DNA of 20,456 nucleotides from an uncultured Lachnospiraceae bacterium. Lineage in GTDB: Bacteria > Bacillota_A > Clostridia > Lachnospirales > Lachnospiraceae. Below are positions 7,699-16,200 of the stretch, piece by piece. The stretch spans positions 1 through 20,456 of the forward strand of contig CAMKAA010000003.1 in the NCBI GenBank assembly GCA_946410365.1, in the 5' to 3' direction. The stretch's first letter is position 1. The number at the start of each line of letters is the position of its first letter. The notes under the pieces are model-generated. The model saw only the letters and a program-made list of their open reading frames with translations, was not told the DNA's origin and did not search any database. The position numbers and the translations under genes were made by a program.

Positions 7699-8778
7699 TT
7701 ACAGTGCTTCGTTCATTTTCAGGAGTTTGGCGGCCTGGTCCGCGGCGATCAGGCTGTCGATGATCTCATCCAGATCACCGTTCATGACCGCGTCGATCTT
7801 ATAGAGCGTGAGTTTGATCCTGTGGTCAGTGACACGCCCCTGAGGAAAGTTGTAGGTCCTTATTTTTTCAGAGCGGTCTCCCGTGCCGATCTGGCTTCTT
7901 CTCAGGTCGGCTTCTTCGTCATGTCTCTTCTGCATCTCAAGGTCATAGAGTTTAGAGCGCAATAGAGCCCAGGCTTTGGCCTTGTTCTGCAGCTGTGATT
8001 TCTCGGTCTGGCTGTAGATGACGATACCTGTGGGATAGTGAGTCAGCCTGACCGCCGAGTCAGTGGTATTGACGCACTGACCGCCGTTTCCGGAAGCACG
8101 CATGACATCGATCCTTACATCTTTTTCCGGAATATCGATGACGATATCATCATCCGCTTCGGGCATAACAGCGACAGTGATCGTGGAGGTGTGGATCCTT
8201 CCGCCGGATTCTGTCGCGGGGACACGCTGGACCCTATGAACGCCGCTTTCATATTTCATTCGGGAATAGGCTCCCTGGCCTTTGATCATGAAACTGACGG
8301 ATTTCATTCCTCCGATCCCGATCTCTTCATACTCGAGAAGCTCTGATCTCCAGCCGCGTCCTTCGGCGTAATGCACATACATCCTGTATATTTCCGCCGC
8401 GAACAGAGCTGCTTCATCGCCGCCGGCTCCTGCCCGGATCTCTACAATGACGTTTTTGTCATCATTGGGGTCCTTGGGAAGAAGCAGGATTTTAATATGC
8501 TCCTCAAGTTCAGCGATCCTGGCCCGCGCATCGGCCAGTTCCTCCTTGGCCAGTTCCCTCATTTCCTCATCGGACTCTTCTTCAAGCATGATAAGAGAAT
8601 CGTCAGCCGCTCTTCGGCAATCCCGATACTCTCCATAGGCCTCCACGAGGGGAGTCAGGTCGCTCTGTTCCTTCATCAGCTTTCTGAATCTGGACTGATT
8701 GGAAGCAATATCGGGGCTTGCAAGTTCTCTCTGAATATCTTCGTAACGCAGCATGACGCTGTCAAGTTTGTCAAACAT
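7699..8778 (-). CDS. prfA: Peptide chain release factor 1
   Basis: Recognises UAA and UAG in the ribosomal A site and triggers release of the finished peptide. With ATG at 8776-8778 the protein is 359 residues, matching E. coli RF1 (360). The PAT tripeptide that reads the stop codon (187-189, RVPATES) marks it as RF1, not RF2. The GGQ motif (232-234, SGNGGQCVN) that enters the peptidyl transferase centre is intact; its glutamine is the PrmC target. The open frame continues upstream to 8835 but would overlap prmC. The chosen ATG has GGAGAG just upstream and begins 13 bases after the prmC stop. The last gene of its unit, followed by a hairpin terminator. Confidence 0.97.
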   Translation of the reverse strand: MFDKLDSVMLRYEDIQRELASPDIASNQSRFRKLMKEQSDLTPLVEAYGEYRDCRRAADDSLIMLEEESDEEMRELAKEELADARARIAELEEHIKILLLPKDPNDDKNVIVEIRAGAGGDEAALFAAEIYRMYVHYAEGRGWRSELLEYEEIGIGGMKSVSFMIKGQGAYSRMKYESGVHRVQRVPATESGGRIHTSTITVAVMPEADDDIVIDIPEKDVRIDVMRASGNGGQCVNTTDSAVRLTHYPTGIVIYSQTEKSQLQNKAKAWALLRSKLYDLEMQKRHDEEADLRRSQIGTGDRSEKIRTYNFPQGRVTDHRIKLTLYKIDAVMNGDLDEIIDSLIAADQAAKLLKMNEAL

Positions 8779-8791
8779 GGTACTCTCCGTC

Positions 8792-9679
8792 TTAGTGTTG
8801 ATGAATGCTCTTGATCCCGCATACAATGCGGTCATTTCCGCCGTAGTCCTTAATAGTCCTCACTTCATAATATCCTGCATCCTTCATGAGGGCACTGACC
8901 CGGCCGCCCTGATCGTACCCGATCTCAAGAAAAAGCATCCCTCCTGTAACCAGATGATCTATAGCTCCCGGAATGATCCTTCTGTAGAAGTCCAGTCCGT
9001 CGTCTCCTCCGTCCAGTGCCATTCGGGGCTCGTGGACCCTCACTTCGGGTGCCAGTTCCCCGATAATATCACTCTGTATATAAGGCGGATTGGAGACAAT
9101 GATATCAAATCTTTCTTCGGGCTTTACAGCTTCGAACAGATCTCCGGTGCGCCATTCGCTCCGATCTGACAGTCCCAGTCTTTCTGCATTTTCCCTGGCT
9201 GCAGCGATCGCTTCCTCAGAGAGGTCTGTGCCGACGCCTGTAGTTGCGTTGGAATAATGAAGGAGGCTGAGCAGAATGCAGCCGCTGCCGGTGCAAAGAT
9301 CCAGGATCCTGTCGCCGTCACAGAGTTCTCTCATGACCTCTTCCACAAGGTTCTCCGTGTCCTGTTCAGGGATCAGCACATGGCTGCTGACTCCGAACTC
9401 AAGTCCCATAAAATCCCATTTCCCGAGGATATATGCCAATGGCTCCCTGGAACATCTGCGCTTTATGAGCTCTCTGTAAAGATCTGCATCACTCTCTGAA
9501 ACAGGACGGTCTCCTTCCAGCAGTAATGTCTGAACAGAAGTTCCGCACACATGCTCAAGAAGAAGCCGTGCGTCAAGCTGTGCCTCTCTTTCTTGTTCAA
9601 GGACAGCTGCCAATGCTTCGGCTCCCTCGCTGTATATTTCTCTGTAAGTGAAATATTCTGTTCTCTGTGTATTGTGCAA
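8792..9679 (-). CDS. prmC: Release-factor glutamine N5-methyltransferase
   Basis: Methylates the GGQ glutamine of RF1 and RF2 using S-adenosylmethionine; its substrate gene prfA follows 13 bases downstream. The 295 residues include an N-terminal helical domain, the linker [18 protein letters not shown] (78-95), SAM-binding [15 protein letters not shown] (126-140) and the catalytic NPPY (197-200). The usual arginine in the conserved IPRxxTE segment is glutamate here (IPEQDTE, 103-109). No ATG suits the conserved N-terminus. The start is TTG at 9677-9679, with a strong AAGGAGG 5 bases upstream. It begins 15 bases after the DUF1385 stop. In E. coli the order is prfA then prmC; here prmC comes first. 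Confidence 0.95.
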   Translation of the reverse strand: MHNTQRTEYFTYREIYSEGAEALAAVLEQEREAQLDARLLLEHVCGTSVQTLLLEGDRPVSESDADLYRELIKRRCSREPLAYILGKWDFMGLEFGVSSHVLIPEQDTENLVEEVMRELCDGDRILDLCTGSGCILLSLLHYSNATTGVGTDLSEEAIAAARENAERLGLSDRSEWRTGDLFEAVKPEERFDIIVSNPPYIQSDIIGELAPEVRVHEPRMALDGGDDGLDFYRRIIPGAIDHLVTGGMLFLEIGYDQGGRVSALMKDAGYYEVRTIKDYGGNDRIVCGIKSIHQH

Positions 9680-9684
9680 ATTTT

Positions 9685-9691
9685 CCTCCTT
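9685..9691 (-). promoter_or_regulatory. Ribosome binding site fixing the TTG start of prmC
   Basis: AAGGAGG on the minus strand, 5 bases upstream of TTG 9677-9679, inside the 15-base gap after the DUF1385 stop. Its strength and the lack of an in-frame ATG nearby decide the start. Confidence 0.8.
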
Positions 9692-9694
9692 AGG

Positions 9695-10639
9695 TCATGA
9701 CTGCAGGCTCTCAGGGCTATAGCCGAATTCCCGTACAAGGTAGCTTTTCCAGTCAAATACCGCTTCTACAGAAGCGATTCCAACACGGATCATTTCGTCA
9801 TCGGGTTCCTTGGTAGTCATGAGCTGCATCCAAAGGCCCGGTTTGGAGATCAGTTGAATGAGCGGATTGCTGCTCATTCCCGCAAGCCGGATGATCTCGT
9901 AGGAGACGCCTGAGATAACAGGGATCAGAAGGATCCTGAGAACTACTCTCATCAGGTGGCTGTCTGTTCTGATGAAGAAGAATAGAATGATGCTGACAAG
10001 CATTACAAACATCGTGAAACTGCTGCCGCAGCGCTTGTGAAGCCTTGTGCTCTTTCGCGCGTTCTCCACTGTCAGAGGCAGTCCGCTCTCGAGGCAGTTG
10101 ATGCATTTATGCTCGGCGCCGTGGTACTGATACAGACGCCTGATATCCTTCATTGCCGTGATCGCGTAGATATAGATCACAAAGATCAGGATCCTGAAGA
10201 AGCCTTCGATTACCACAAGAAGTCCTGAATTTCCGATCAGACCGGTCAAAAGAGATGCCGCCGCATAGGGAAGAAGGATAAAAAGACCGACGGCAATGAT
10301 CAGCGATCCAGCGAAGATCAGTGATGTGATCAGCTTTTCACCCGGAGAGTCAGGATCCGTGCTGTCTTCGGGATCATACATAGATGCTGAATAATCTGTA
10401 ACCCTCAGTCCCAGGACAAGCGAGTCGATGAGGACAAAAAAGCCGCGGATGATCGGGAGTTTTCTCACGGGAGTTCCTGACAGAACGCCGTCATATTTCT
10501 CTTTTTTGATAACGATCTCCCCATCCTCTTTTCTGACAGCTACAGCGTAATCGCTGCCGTTCTTCATCATAACACCCTCGAGGACCGCCTGTCCGCCGAT
10601 CCCGCTGTAGCACTGTTCCTCTCTCTTTTCGTTGCTCAA
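9695..10639 (-). CDS. DUF1385 membrane protein (YqhQ-like)
   Basis: A 314-residue member of the DUF1385 family (B. subtilis YqhQ), whose biochemical role I do not know. It opens with the family signature GGQAVLEGVMM (15-25). Hydrophobic segments lie at about 61-78, 104-134, 139-162, 207-223 and 231-250, so it is an integral membrane protein. Between them sits a polar block with HGAEHKCIN (173-181) and RLHKRCGSSF (199-208), rich in His and Cys and possibly metal-binding (inference). The start is TTG at 10637-10639 with AAGGAGG 6 bases upstream; the first ATG falls inside the conserved motif and would cut it. First gene of the DUF1385-prmC-prfA run, downstream of the rpmE terminator, so expression needs readthrough or a weak promoter in that gap. 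Confidence 0.88.
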   Translation of the reverse strand: MSNEKREEQCYSGIGGQAVLEGVMMKNGSDYAVAVRKEDGEIVIKKEKYDGVLSGTPVRKLPIIRGFFVLIDSLVLGLRVTDYSASMYDPEDSTDPDSPGEKLITSLIFAGSLIIAVGLFILLPYAAASLLTGLIGNSGLLVVIEGFFRILIFVIYIYAITAMKDIRRLYQYHGAEHKCINCLESGLPLTVENARKSTRLHKRCGSSFTMFVMLVSIILFFFIRTDSHLMRVVLRILLIPVISGVSYEIIRLAGMSSNPLIQLISKPGLWMQLMTTKEPDDEMIRVGIASVEAVFDWKSYLVREFGYSPESLQS

Positions 10640-10645
10640 ATTCTT

Positions 10646-10652
10646 CCTCCTT
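10646..10652 (-). promoter_or_regulatory. Ribosome binding site fixing the TTG start of the DUF1385 gene
   Basis: AAGGAGG on the minus strand, 6 bases before TTG 10637-10639. It nearly copies the arrangement in front of prmC. Confidence 0.8.
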
Positions 10653-10658
10653 GCGACT

Positions 10659-10684
10659 GTATACTGTCAAAACATTCAGTATAC
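10659..10684. repeat. 8-bp inverted repeat ahead of the DUF1385 gene
   Basis: GTATACTG (10659-10666) and CAGTATAC (10677-10684) flank a 10-base A/T-rich spacer. It lies between the rpmE terminator and the DUF1385 ribosome binding site, ending about 6 bases from the latter. It may be a protein operator or a small RNA hairpin near the start site. Function unknown. Confidence 0.6.
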
Positions 10685-10695
10685 GTCTGTATATC

Positions 10696-10726
10696 AAAAA
10701 ACAAGGCAGAGTATACTCCGCCTTGT
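10696..10726 (-). terminator. Rho-independent terminator after rpmE
   Basis: The minus strand reads ACAAGGCGGAG-TATA-CTCTGCCTTGT (10726 to 10701), an 11-bp stem with one G-T pair and a 4-base loop, followed directly by TTTTT (10700-10696). It starts about 23 bases after the rpmE stop. Textbook intrinsic terminator that probably limits readthrough from the abundant rpmE message into DUF1385-prmC-prfA. Confidence 0.88.
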
Positions 10727-10749
10727 CTTTTCTGGTCACTGCAATTGTC

Positions 10750-10953
10750 TTAGTTGTTGTAGCCGTACTTCTTATTGAACTTATCAATACGTCCCTTGGC
10801 AGCGGCAGTCTTCTGTGTGCCTGTGTAGAAAGAGTGGCACTTGGAGCAGACTTCGACGTGGATCTCAGGCTTTGTGGAACCGGTAACGAATGTGTTGCCG
10901 CAGTTGCATGTCACAGTAGCCTGATAATACTTGGGCTGAATAGAAGCTTTCAT
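10750..10953 (-). CDS. rpmE: 50S ribosomal protein L31, zinc-binding form
   Basis: Small protein of the large ribosomal subunit that helps bridge to the 30S head. All 67 residues fit the family: N-terminal MKxxIQPxYY pattern, then Cys16 and Cys18 (TCNCGN) and Cys36 and Cys39 (EVCSKCH). These four ligands mark the zinc-containing (C+) form, in contrast to the zinc-free YtiA type that replaces it in zinc starvation. The end is basic and ends KKYGYNN. ATG at 10951-10953 has AAGGAGG with 7 bases spacing. The gene has its own promoter, a leader of about 100 bases with a stable hairpin, and its own terminator, so it can be made as a single-gene message. Codons such as GCT and ACT suggest high expression. 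Confidence 0.97.
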   Translation of the reverse strand: MKASIQPKYYQATVTCNCGNTFVTGSTKPEIHVEVCSKCHSFYTGTQKTAAAKGRIDKFNKKYGYNN

Positions 10954-10970
10954 GATTTTCCTCCTTACCT

Positions 10971-11009
10971 GAGCACCCGGGCCCGAAAGCCACCGGAGTA
11001 ACGGTGCTC
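10971..11009 (-). ncRNA. Structured rpmE leader, candidate L31 autoregulatory element
   Basis: In the rpmE 5' untranslated region the outer arms GAGCACC (11003-11009) and GGTGCTC (10971-10977) pair perfectly over 7 bp. The interior is GC-rich and can form smaller stems, including CACCG with CGGTG, which would compete with the outer stem. The hairpin ends 4 bases from the AAGGAGG at 10960-10966. Placement suits translational feedback by L31. L31 leader motifs have been described in Firmicutes, but I cannot confirm a match to that model by eye. Confidence 0.5.
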
Positions 11010-11059
11010 TGTATGATTAAATTGCTCAATTACTGAACTGTTACCAGAACAGCTCTCAA

Positions 11060-11088
11060 ATTATATCACGACAGCAGTAGACATGCAA
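11060..11088 (-). promoter_or_regulatory. Promoter of rpmE
   Basis: Minus strand: TTGCAT (11083-11088, a weak -35), 17 bases, then a perfect TATAAT (11060-11065) with a TGA extended -10 (11066-11068). It begins 1 base after the CPBP gene stop. Start of transcription is expected near 11053, giving about 100 bases of leader. Confidence 0.72.
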
Positions 11089-11089
11089 G

Positions 11090-11893
11090 TTATAGTTTGA
11101 ATTTTGTTTCCCTGAGTCTTTGTCCCCAGTATCCCAATGCAGCAGCGCTCCCGAGCGCGAAAAAAGAGATCCATGCGGGGCTTGAAAGAGTCCTGCCCCA
11201 TCCGGCCGCAGAAGCAGCCAGAACACAGAGGTTGCAGGTGCTGTGAAGCATAAATGGAATTTCAAACCGCAAAGTCAGTTCGTAGCTTAGAGCAAATATC
11301 ATCCCCATAACAAATCCGTACGCGGCCTGGGGAATGTTCTCATGGGCCGCGGCGAACAATAAGGATGAGAGCAAAGCCGATTCAAGCGGCGTGAAACCTC
11401 TTCTGAGCCTGTGCCATATGATCCCGCGGAACAGAAGCTCCTCGATAAAGGGAGTCAGGATCCCGTAAACAGCAGCTCCGAGAGGAACAGCATAAGGGGA
11501 AAGGGCGACGGAAGCATCCGAAGACCATTTGCCGAGTATAAGATTGAGAAACGCGCATAGACAGATCGTCCCAAAGGGAAGCAGGCCGATAAGGATGCCT
11601 TTGTCCTTTCTCTTTTCGATCCAGGAGCGCGTACTTCTGCGCCTTGTGAGCATTATCTCCCTTCTGCCCTCTTTAAGGATCGGTATCGCGGCAGCAGCGC
11701 TTGAGATCCCTATGATCAGGATATCGGCCAGATCGCTCCACACTTCATAGTAGAGAGCCATATCCGCCGATGCAGACAGAAGCGCTGATTCCAGCAGTCT
11801 GTATAGGATAGCCCTGACAGTAATAAAGAGGACCATATAGAACAGAAAAGGGCGCACTGCGTACCACCCGATCTCAAGCCGTTCGCGATTCAT
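11090..11893 (-). CDS. CPBP-family intramembrane metalloprotease
   Basis: CPBP (CAAX protease/bacteriocin-processing, Abi) membrane protein. With ATG at 11891-11893 it has 267 residues and several hydrophobic spans (about 14-34, 57-73, 99-120, 134-150, 172-184, 189-205, 239-255). All three active-site motifs of the family are present: EExxxR as Glu151-Glu152-LLF-Arg156, FxxxH as Phe180-AAA-His184, and HxxxN as His217-STC-Asn221. Glu and His are the expected metal and catalytic residues, so it is probably active. The frame is open to 11977, but that would translate through the upstream terminator hairpin. AGGAAGGAG lies about 12 bases before the chosen ATG, a rather long spacing. No promoter is evident after the terminator. 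Substrate unknown; roles range from protein maturation to bacteriocin immunity. Confidence 0.85.
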   Translation of the reverse strand: MNRERLEIGWYAVRPFLFYMVLFITVRAILYRLLESALLSASADMALYYEVWSDLADILIIGISSAAAAIPILKEGRREIMLTRRRSTRSWIEKRKDKGILIGLLPFGTICLCAFLNLILGKWSSDASVALSPYAVPLGAAVYGILTPFIEELLFRGIIWHRLRRGFTPLESALLSSLLFAAAHENIPQAAYGFVMGMIFALSYELTLRFEIPFMLHSTCNLCVLAASAAGWGRTLSSPAWISFFALGSAAALGYWGQRLRETKFKL

Positions 11894-11923
11894 ACCGGCC
11901 CTGTTCTCCTTCCTGCGAAGATG

Positions 11924-11962
11924 AAAACTAAAACAGCCCGGCGGAAAAGATCCGCCGGGCTG
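11924..11962 (-). terminator. Strong rho-independent terminator after the acyl-CoA dehydrogenase gene
   Basis: Minus strand: CAGCCCGGCGGA (11951-11962) and TCCGCCGGGCTG (11934-11945) form a perfect 12-bp GC-rich stem with loop TCTTT, followed by TTTTAGTTTT (11933-11924). The gene stop is 47 bases upstream. One of the clearest signals in the window. Confidence 0.93.
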
Positions 11963-12009
11963 ATTGTGACTGGTCAAATCTCAGTCATTTACGCATTATT
12001 CAGATCCGA

Positions 12010-13149
12010 TCAGCGAAGCATTGCGCCGCCGATGACCATCATCTGAACTTCACTGGTTCCTTCATAGATCTCAGTGATCTTGGCATCTCTCATCATGCGC
12101 TCGATGGGATACTCACGTGTGTAGCCATAGCCGCCGAACAGCTGCAGGCATCTGCGTGTGACGTCAGAAGCGTTAGCTGCAGCAACGAGCTTAGCCTCAG
12201 CAGCAAGGATTGTGTAAGGCTTGCCTTCGTCAACAGCGTTAGCTGCGCGATAAACCAGCATCTTGGCTGCCTCAGTATTGGCTTTCATCTTAGCAAGCTC
12301 GAACTGAGTGTTCTGGAACTTAGCGATCGGACGGCCAAACTGAACTCTCTGCTTAACATACTCAACAGTTACGTCAATAGCGCCTTCTGCGATACCCAGA
12401 GCCTGAGCAGCGATACCGATACGGCCGCCGTCCAGAGTCATCATAGCTACCTTGAAGCCCTTGTTGACTTCGCCGAGGAGGTTTTCCTTCGGAACCTTGA
12501 CGTTCTCAAATACGAGCTCGCAAGTGCTGGATCCGCGGATACCCATCTTCTTCTCATGGGAACCGATGCTGAATCCTTCCATCTCCTTCTCCATGATAAG
12601 AGCGGTGATGCCCTTGTTGCCGAGAGACTTGTCAGTCATACCGAAAACTACGAAAATGTCTGCATAGCCTGCGTTTGTGATGAAGATCTTGGAGCCGTTT
12701 ACCAGATAATAGTCGCCCTTGTCTTCAAAAACAGTCTTCTGGCCGGCTGCGTCTGTACCTGCGTTGGGCTCAGTCAGACCGAAAGCGCCGAGCTTCTCGC
12801 CGGAAAGCAGCTGAGGAAGATATTTCTGCTTCTGCTCTTCTGTACCGAACTTGTAGATCGGCCATGCGCAGAGGGATGTGTGAGCAGAAATGCCTACTGC
12901 TGTGGAAGCGCAAACCTTGGAAACTTCTTCGATGCACTGAGCATAGGAGAGCTCGTCAAGACCTGCTCCGCCGTACTCCTCGGGGAAAGGAATGCCCATA
13001 AGTCCCATTTCAGCTGCCTGCTTGAATGACTCTACGGGGAATTTCTCCTCTTCGTCGATCTCTGCAGCAATGGGAGCGCAAACGCCTGTTGCGAAATCAC
13101 GATACAGGCCCAGCATCTCTTCATGGATCTCGTCGTTAAAAAAGTTCAT
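12010..13149 (-). CDS. Acyl-CoA dehydrogenase, short-chain (butyryl-CoA dehydrogenase type)
   Basis: FAD enzyme that interconverts a short-chain acyl-CoA and its 2-enoyl-CoA; in butyrate-forming anaerobes Bcd reduces crotonyl-CoA together with EtfAB. The 379 residues contain the family signature GLTEPNAGTD (124-133), the substrate and FAD segments around GIRGSSTCELVFENV, RVQFGRPIAKFQ and FGGYGYTREYP (338-348). The catalytic base is Glu363 in IYEGTSEVQ, matching Glu367 of Megasphaera butyryl-CoA dehydrogenase. ATG has AAAGGAGG with 5 bases spacing. It stands alone between its own promoter and terminator, with no etfAB, crt or thl beside it, so bcd cannot be assigned by context. Codons favour GCT, GTT, GGT and CGT, unlike the neighbours, which suggests high expression. 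Confidence 0.92.
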   Translation of the reverse strand: MNFFNDEIHEEMLGLYRDFATGVCAPIAAEIDEEEKFPVESFKQAAEMGLMGIPFPEEYGGAGLDELSYAQCIEEVSKVCASTAVGISAHTSLCAWPIYKFGTEEQKQKYLPQLLSGEKLGAFGLTEPNAGTDAAGQKTVFEDKGDYYLVNGSKIFITNAGYADIFVVFGMTDKSLGNKGITALIMEKEMEGFSIGSHEKKMGIRGSSTCELVFENVKVPKENLLGEVNKGFKVAMMTLDGGRIGIAAQALGIAEGAIDVTVEYVKQRVQFGRPIAKFQNTQFELAKMKANTEAAKMLVYRAANAVDEGKPYTILAAEAKLVAAANASDVTRRCLQLFGGYGYTREYPIERMMRDAKITEIYEGTSEVQMMVIGGAMLR

Positions 13150-13224
13150 TGTAACCTCCTTTGATATTTAGCTACATGCAGCGTTTTTTGATAAAAAATA
13201 GACAACTCATTCTTATCACAGAAT

Positions 13225-13253
13225 ATTATACCATTGAACGTATTCATTTTCTA
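13225..13253 (-). promoter_or_regulatory. Promoter of the acyl-CoA dehydrogenase gene
   Basis: Minus strand: TAGAAA (13248-13253, 4 of 6), 17 bases, then perfect TATAAT (13225-13230) with TGG extended -10. Start of transcription is expected near 13218, giving an A/T-rich leader of about 70 bases with a T6/A6 stretch and AAAGGAGG at its end. It lies in the 150-base gap after addA. Confidence 0.7.
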
Positions 13254-13299
13254 CAAAATTCGGCAATTTCTTAACAATCCGCCTGCACAAAACATTTTT

Positions 13300-16200
13300 T
13301 TACAGCACGATCGTTTTCTTCAAGGAAACGGAATAGATGAGTTTTTCCTTCACCTTTTTCCCGGTTATCTGTGTGAGAGCCCTCTCATACAGATCAAGCT
13401 GCACCTTATAGCGGTCGATCAGATCGTGCTCCTTTTCCACTGCATCTGTCTTGTAGTCCACAAGCACAAGTTCTCCGTCTTCTTCAAAATAGGCGTCGAT
13501 GATACCCTGTACAAGGACAGTTTCTTCTTTGGGGAATCCGGGGTTTACCCGATCAGCTTCGATGCCAAGGACGAAAGGCTGTTCCCTGTGCAGTTTCCCG
13601 TTCAGGCAGGCTGCGGCCATTCGGCCAGCCAGACTGCTGTGAAGAAACGCCATAATTCCTGCAGCCGGAAGTTTTACATAGGAAGGCGGTATTTTGGCAG
13701 ATGCGGAAATCTCCGCTCTCCACTCGTCGAATTCCTCGCGGCTTACCGATGCCGGATGCGTGAATCTTCCATAGTCAAACAGTTCCAGGATCCTGTGTAC
13801 TGCAGTTCCGTACTCAGTCCCTGTAAATTCACTGCGGACGGCGCCTTCTTTGTTCTCATATTGTTTATTGCTGCCTTCAGCGGCTGAGGCAAATGAAGCA
13901 ATGACAGGTGTTGGCCTGTTCTCAGGAAACAGCTCGAATACCTCTTCCCCTTCCTCTTTCAGGGATGCCATCTTCAGTTCTGAAACGGATGTCTTAGTGT
14001 AGAGACCGCTGAGGTTCTCGTGCGCGTATCTTCGGGAGTAGATCTTTTCAAGTTCTTCTGCCAGAACCGGATCGGGCAGCGGTGATCCTCCGATCTCACC
14101 TGATGCGTCGATCTCCTGGCGGCGAAGTCCGTATTCCTTCTGCTGCTCCATCTCTTTAATGATCAGGTCTTTACACTCCACTTTATTGATCCTGAAGTAT
14201 TCCGGATGTTCGGCTGAGCATACAGCGTACCAGATAAGCTCAAGGAAACTATCGGATTCAGACAGCAAAGGGATAGGGAGTTTTTCGCCGGGGTTCAGAC
14301 ATACAGGAAGCCTTTTCTCCCACTCTTCGCAATTTTTTGCTCCGTTTTTTACAAAGCCGGTCATGATGAGTTTTTCTTTCGCTCTGGTCATTGCCACATA
14401 CAGAACACGGAGTTCTTCACCCAGACTCTCCCTTCGGATCTTATCGGCAACAGCTTCCTTGCGGACAGTGCTGTATTTTGACCGGGAGGCAGGATCCCAG
14501 TAGTCCATCCCTATGCCCCAGTCGTTGTCACAGATAAAACTCCCTCTGGTGTCGTGAGATTTATAGCTGTGCTGCTTGCCGGTTCCGGCCACTATGCAGA
14601 CAGGGAATTCCAGGCCTTTGCTCTTGTGGATGCTCATGATCCTGACAACATCAGCATTTTCATCCAAAGTATTGGCTTCGCCATAGTCCACTTCCCTGTG
14701 ATGTACCTGGTCGATATATCTGACAAAGTCAAAGAGCCCGCGCAGTCCCATTGAATCGAAAGAAGCCGCCTGCGCCAGAAGGAACTGGAGATTTGCGCTT
14801 CTCTGCTCGCCGCCGGGCAGCGCTCTGCACCACTCTTCATACCCGGTCTGTGAGATCAGTTCTGTCAGAAGTTCGCGGATCTGAAGGCAGATCACCCTGT
14901 CTCTCCAGCTGTTAATAAACTGCAGGAACGCACTGCATTTTTCAGCAAGCGCGGTCTCTTCTCCGGAAACCTCCAGCGCTTTGAACTTAAGACAGTCATA
15001 GAGAGAAACTCCCTTTTCGCGATCCGAAAGTCTGATCCGCGCGATCTCCTCCTCGCTGAAATCTCCCCAGTAGCCGCGCAGAGCGCCGTATAAAGGAATG
15101 TCCTGTCTGGGATTGTCCAGCACTCGGACCAGCTCCAGAATGCCGCGGATCTCCGAAGACGAGAAATATCCGGTCTTCGACTCTATATAATAAGGGATTC
15201 CCTGTCTTTCGAATACTTCTCTGAACTCCTCGTTCCAGCCGGAGCCGCTGCGAAGGAGAACCACAATATCACCGAATCTGCAGGGTCTCAGGCTCCCGTC
15301 CTCAGACTTCACAAAAAGCTCGTTTACCAGTTCTCTGATCCTTCCCGCAACGGCAATGGCTTCCTTCTGACGGTCGCTGAGTTCCGCGATCTCATCCGGT
15401 ACCAGAGAGGCTTCGTCCTTATCCGGTCCCACAACAAGCAGAAGCTCAGTTTTATAGACATCCGGATCTGGTGCTGCGGGATACGAGGCTCCGGTTTTCA
15501 GAGAGACTTCATCGTCGTACTCGACTCCGCCGATCTCTCTTCTCATGATCCTGAAGAAAACTTCGTTTACACTATCCAGCACTTCCGCTCTGCTTCGGAA
15601 ATTGCTGTCCAGGTCGATCCTCTCCTTTTCAGGATCGAGTTTTTGGTAGGTCCTCAGTTTCTCCATAAAGATCTCAGGCCTTGCCAGCCGGAATTTGTAG
15701 ATGGACTGCTTGACGTCTCCCACCATAAATCGGTTGTAGACGCCTTCATCTTCGGTGGAGATCATCCGCAGGAGAACTTCCTGCACTTCATTGCTGTCCT
15801 GATACTCATCAATCAGTATTTCGTCAAAATATTGGCGGTAAGCCATCGCGGCTCTTCCGGGGCGGTACACGCCGTCCTCTCCTCTGACCGCGAGTATCTT
15901 AAGCGCAAGGTGTTCAAGATCGACAAAATCGATGACGTTCTTTTCTTTTTTCACTTCGGAAAAATAGTTAAGAAATTCTATAGCCAGATCTGAGACGGCC
16001 GCAGCTGCCTCGCTCATAAGCCCCATTCGCTCAAGAATGCGGCCGGTATCAGCGTTTTTGTACTTCTTGGCGAGTCCTGTTATGTCATCCTTTGCACTGT
16101 TTCTGATCGCCATTGCCGCCTCTTTTTTGGCGGGATCCACTTCCGGGTATTTCTTGGGAGTGAACCTGGGCAGGTTCTCGAATTTCATATTCAGGATCCC

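Noticed and set aside
8779..8835. Extended prfA start at 8835
   Set aside because: It overlaps the end of prmC and adds 19 residues not found in RF1; the internal ATG has a good ribosome binding site and gives the standard length.
10659..10676. TTGACA within the inverted repeat as a promoter for the DUF1385 gene
   Set aside because: A -10 at normal spacing would fall on the ribosome binding site, and no such box is there. TATACT nearby lacks a -35 at proper spacing.
13262..13283. Rex-like half site TTGTTAA or weak addA terminator upstream of the acyl-CoA dehydrogenase promoter
   Set aside because: Only one half of the Rex palindrome is present, and the possible hairpin relies on G-T pairs and a mismatch with a short T tract.
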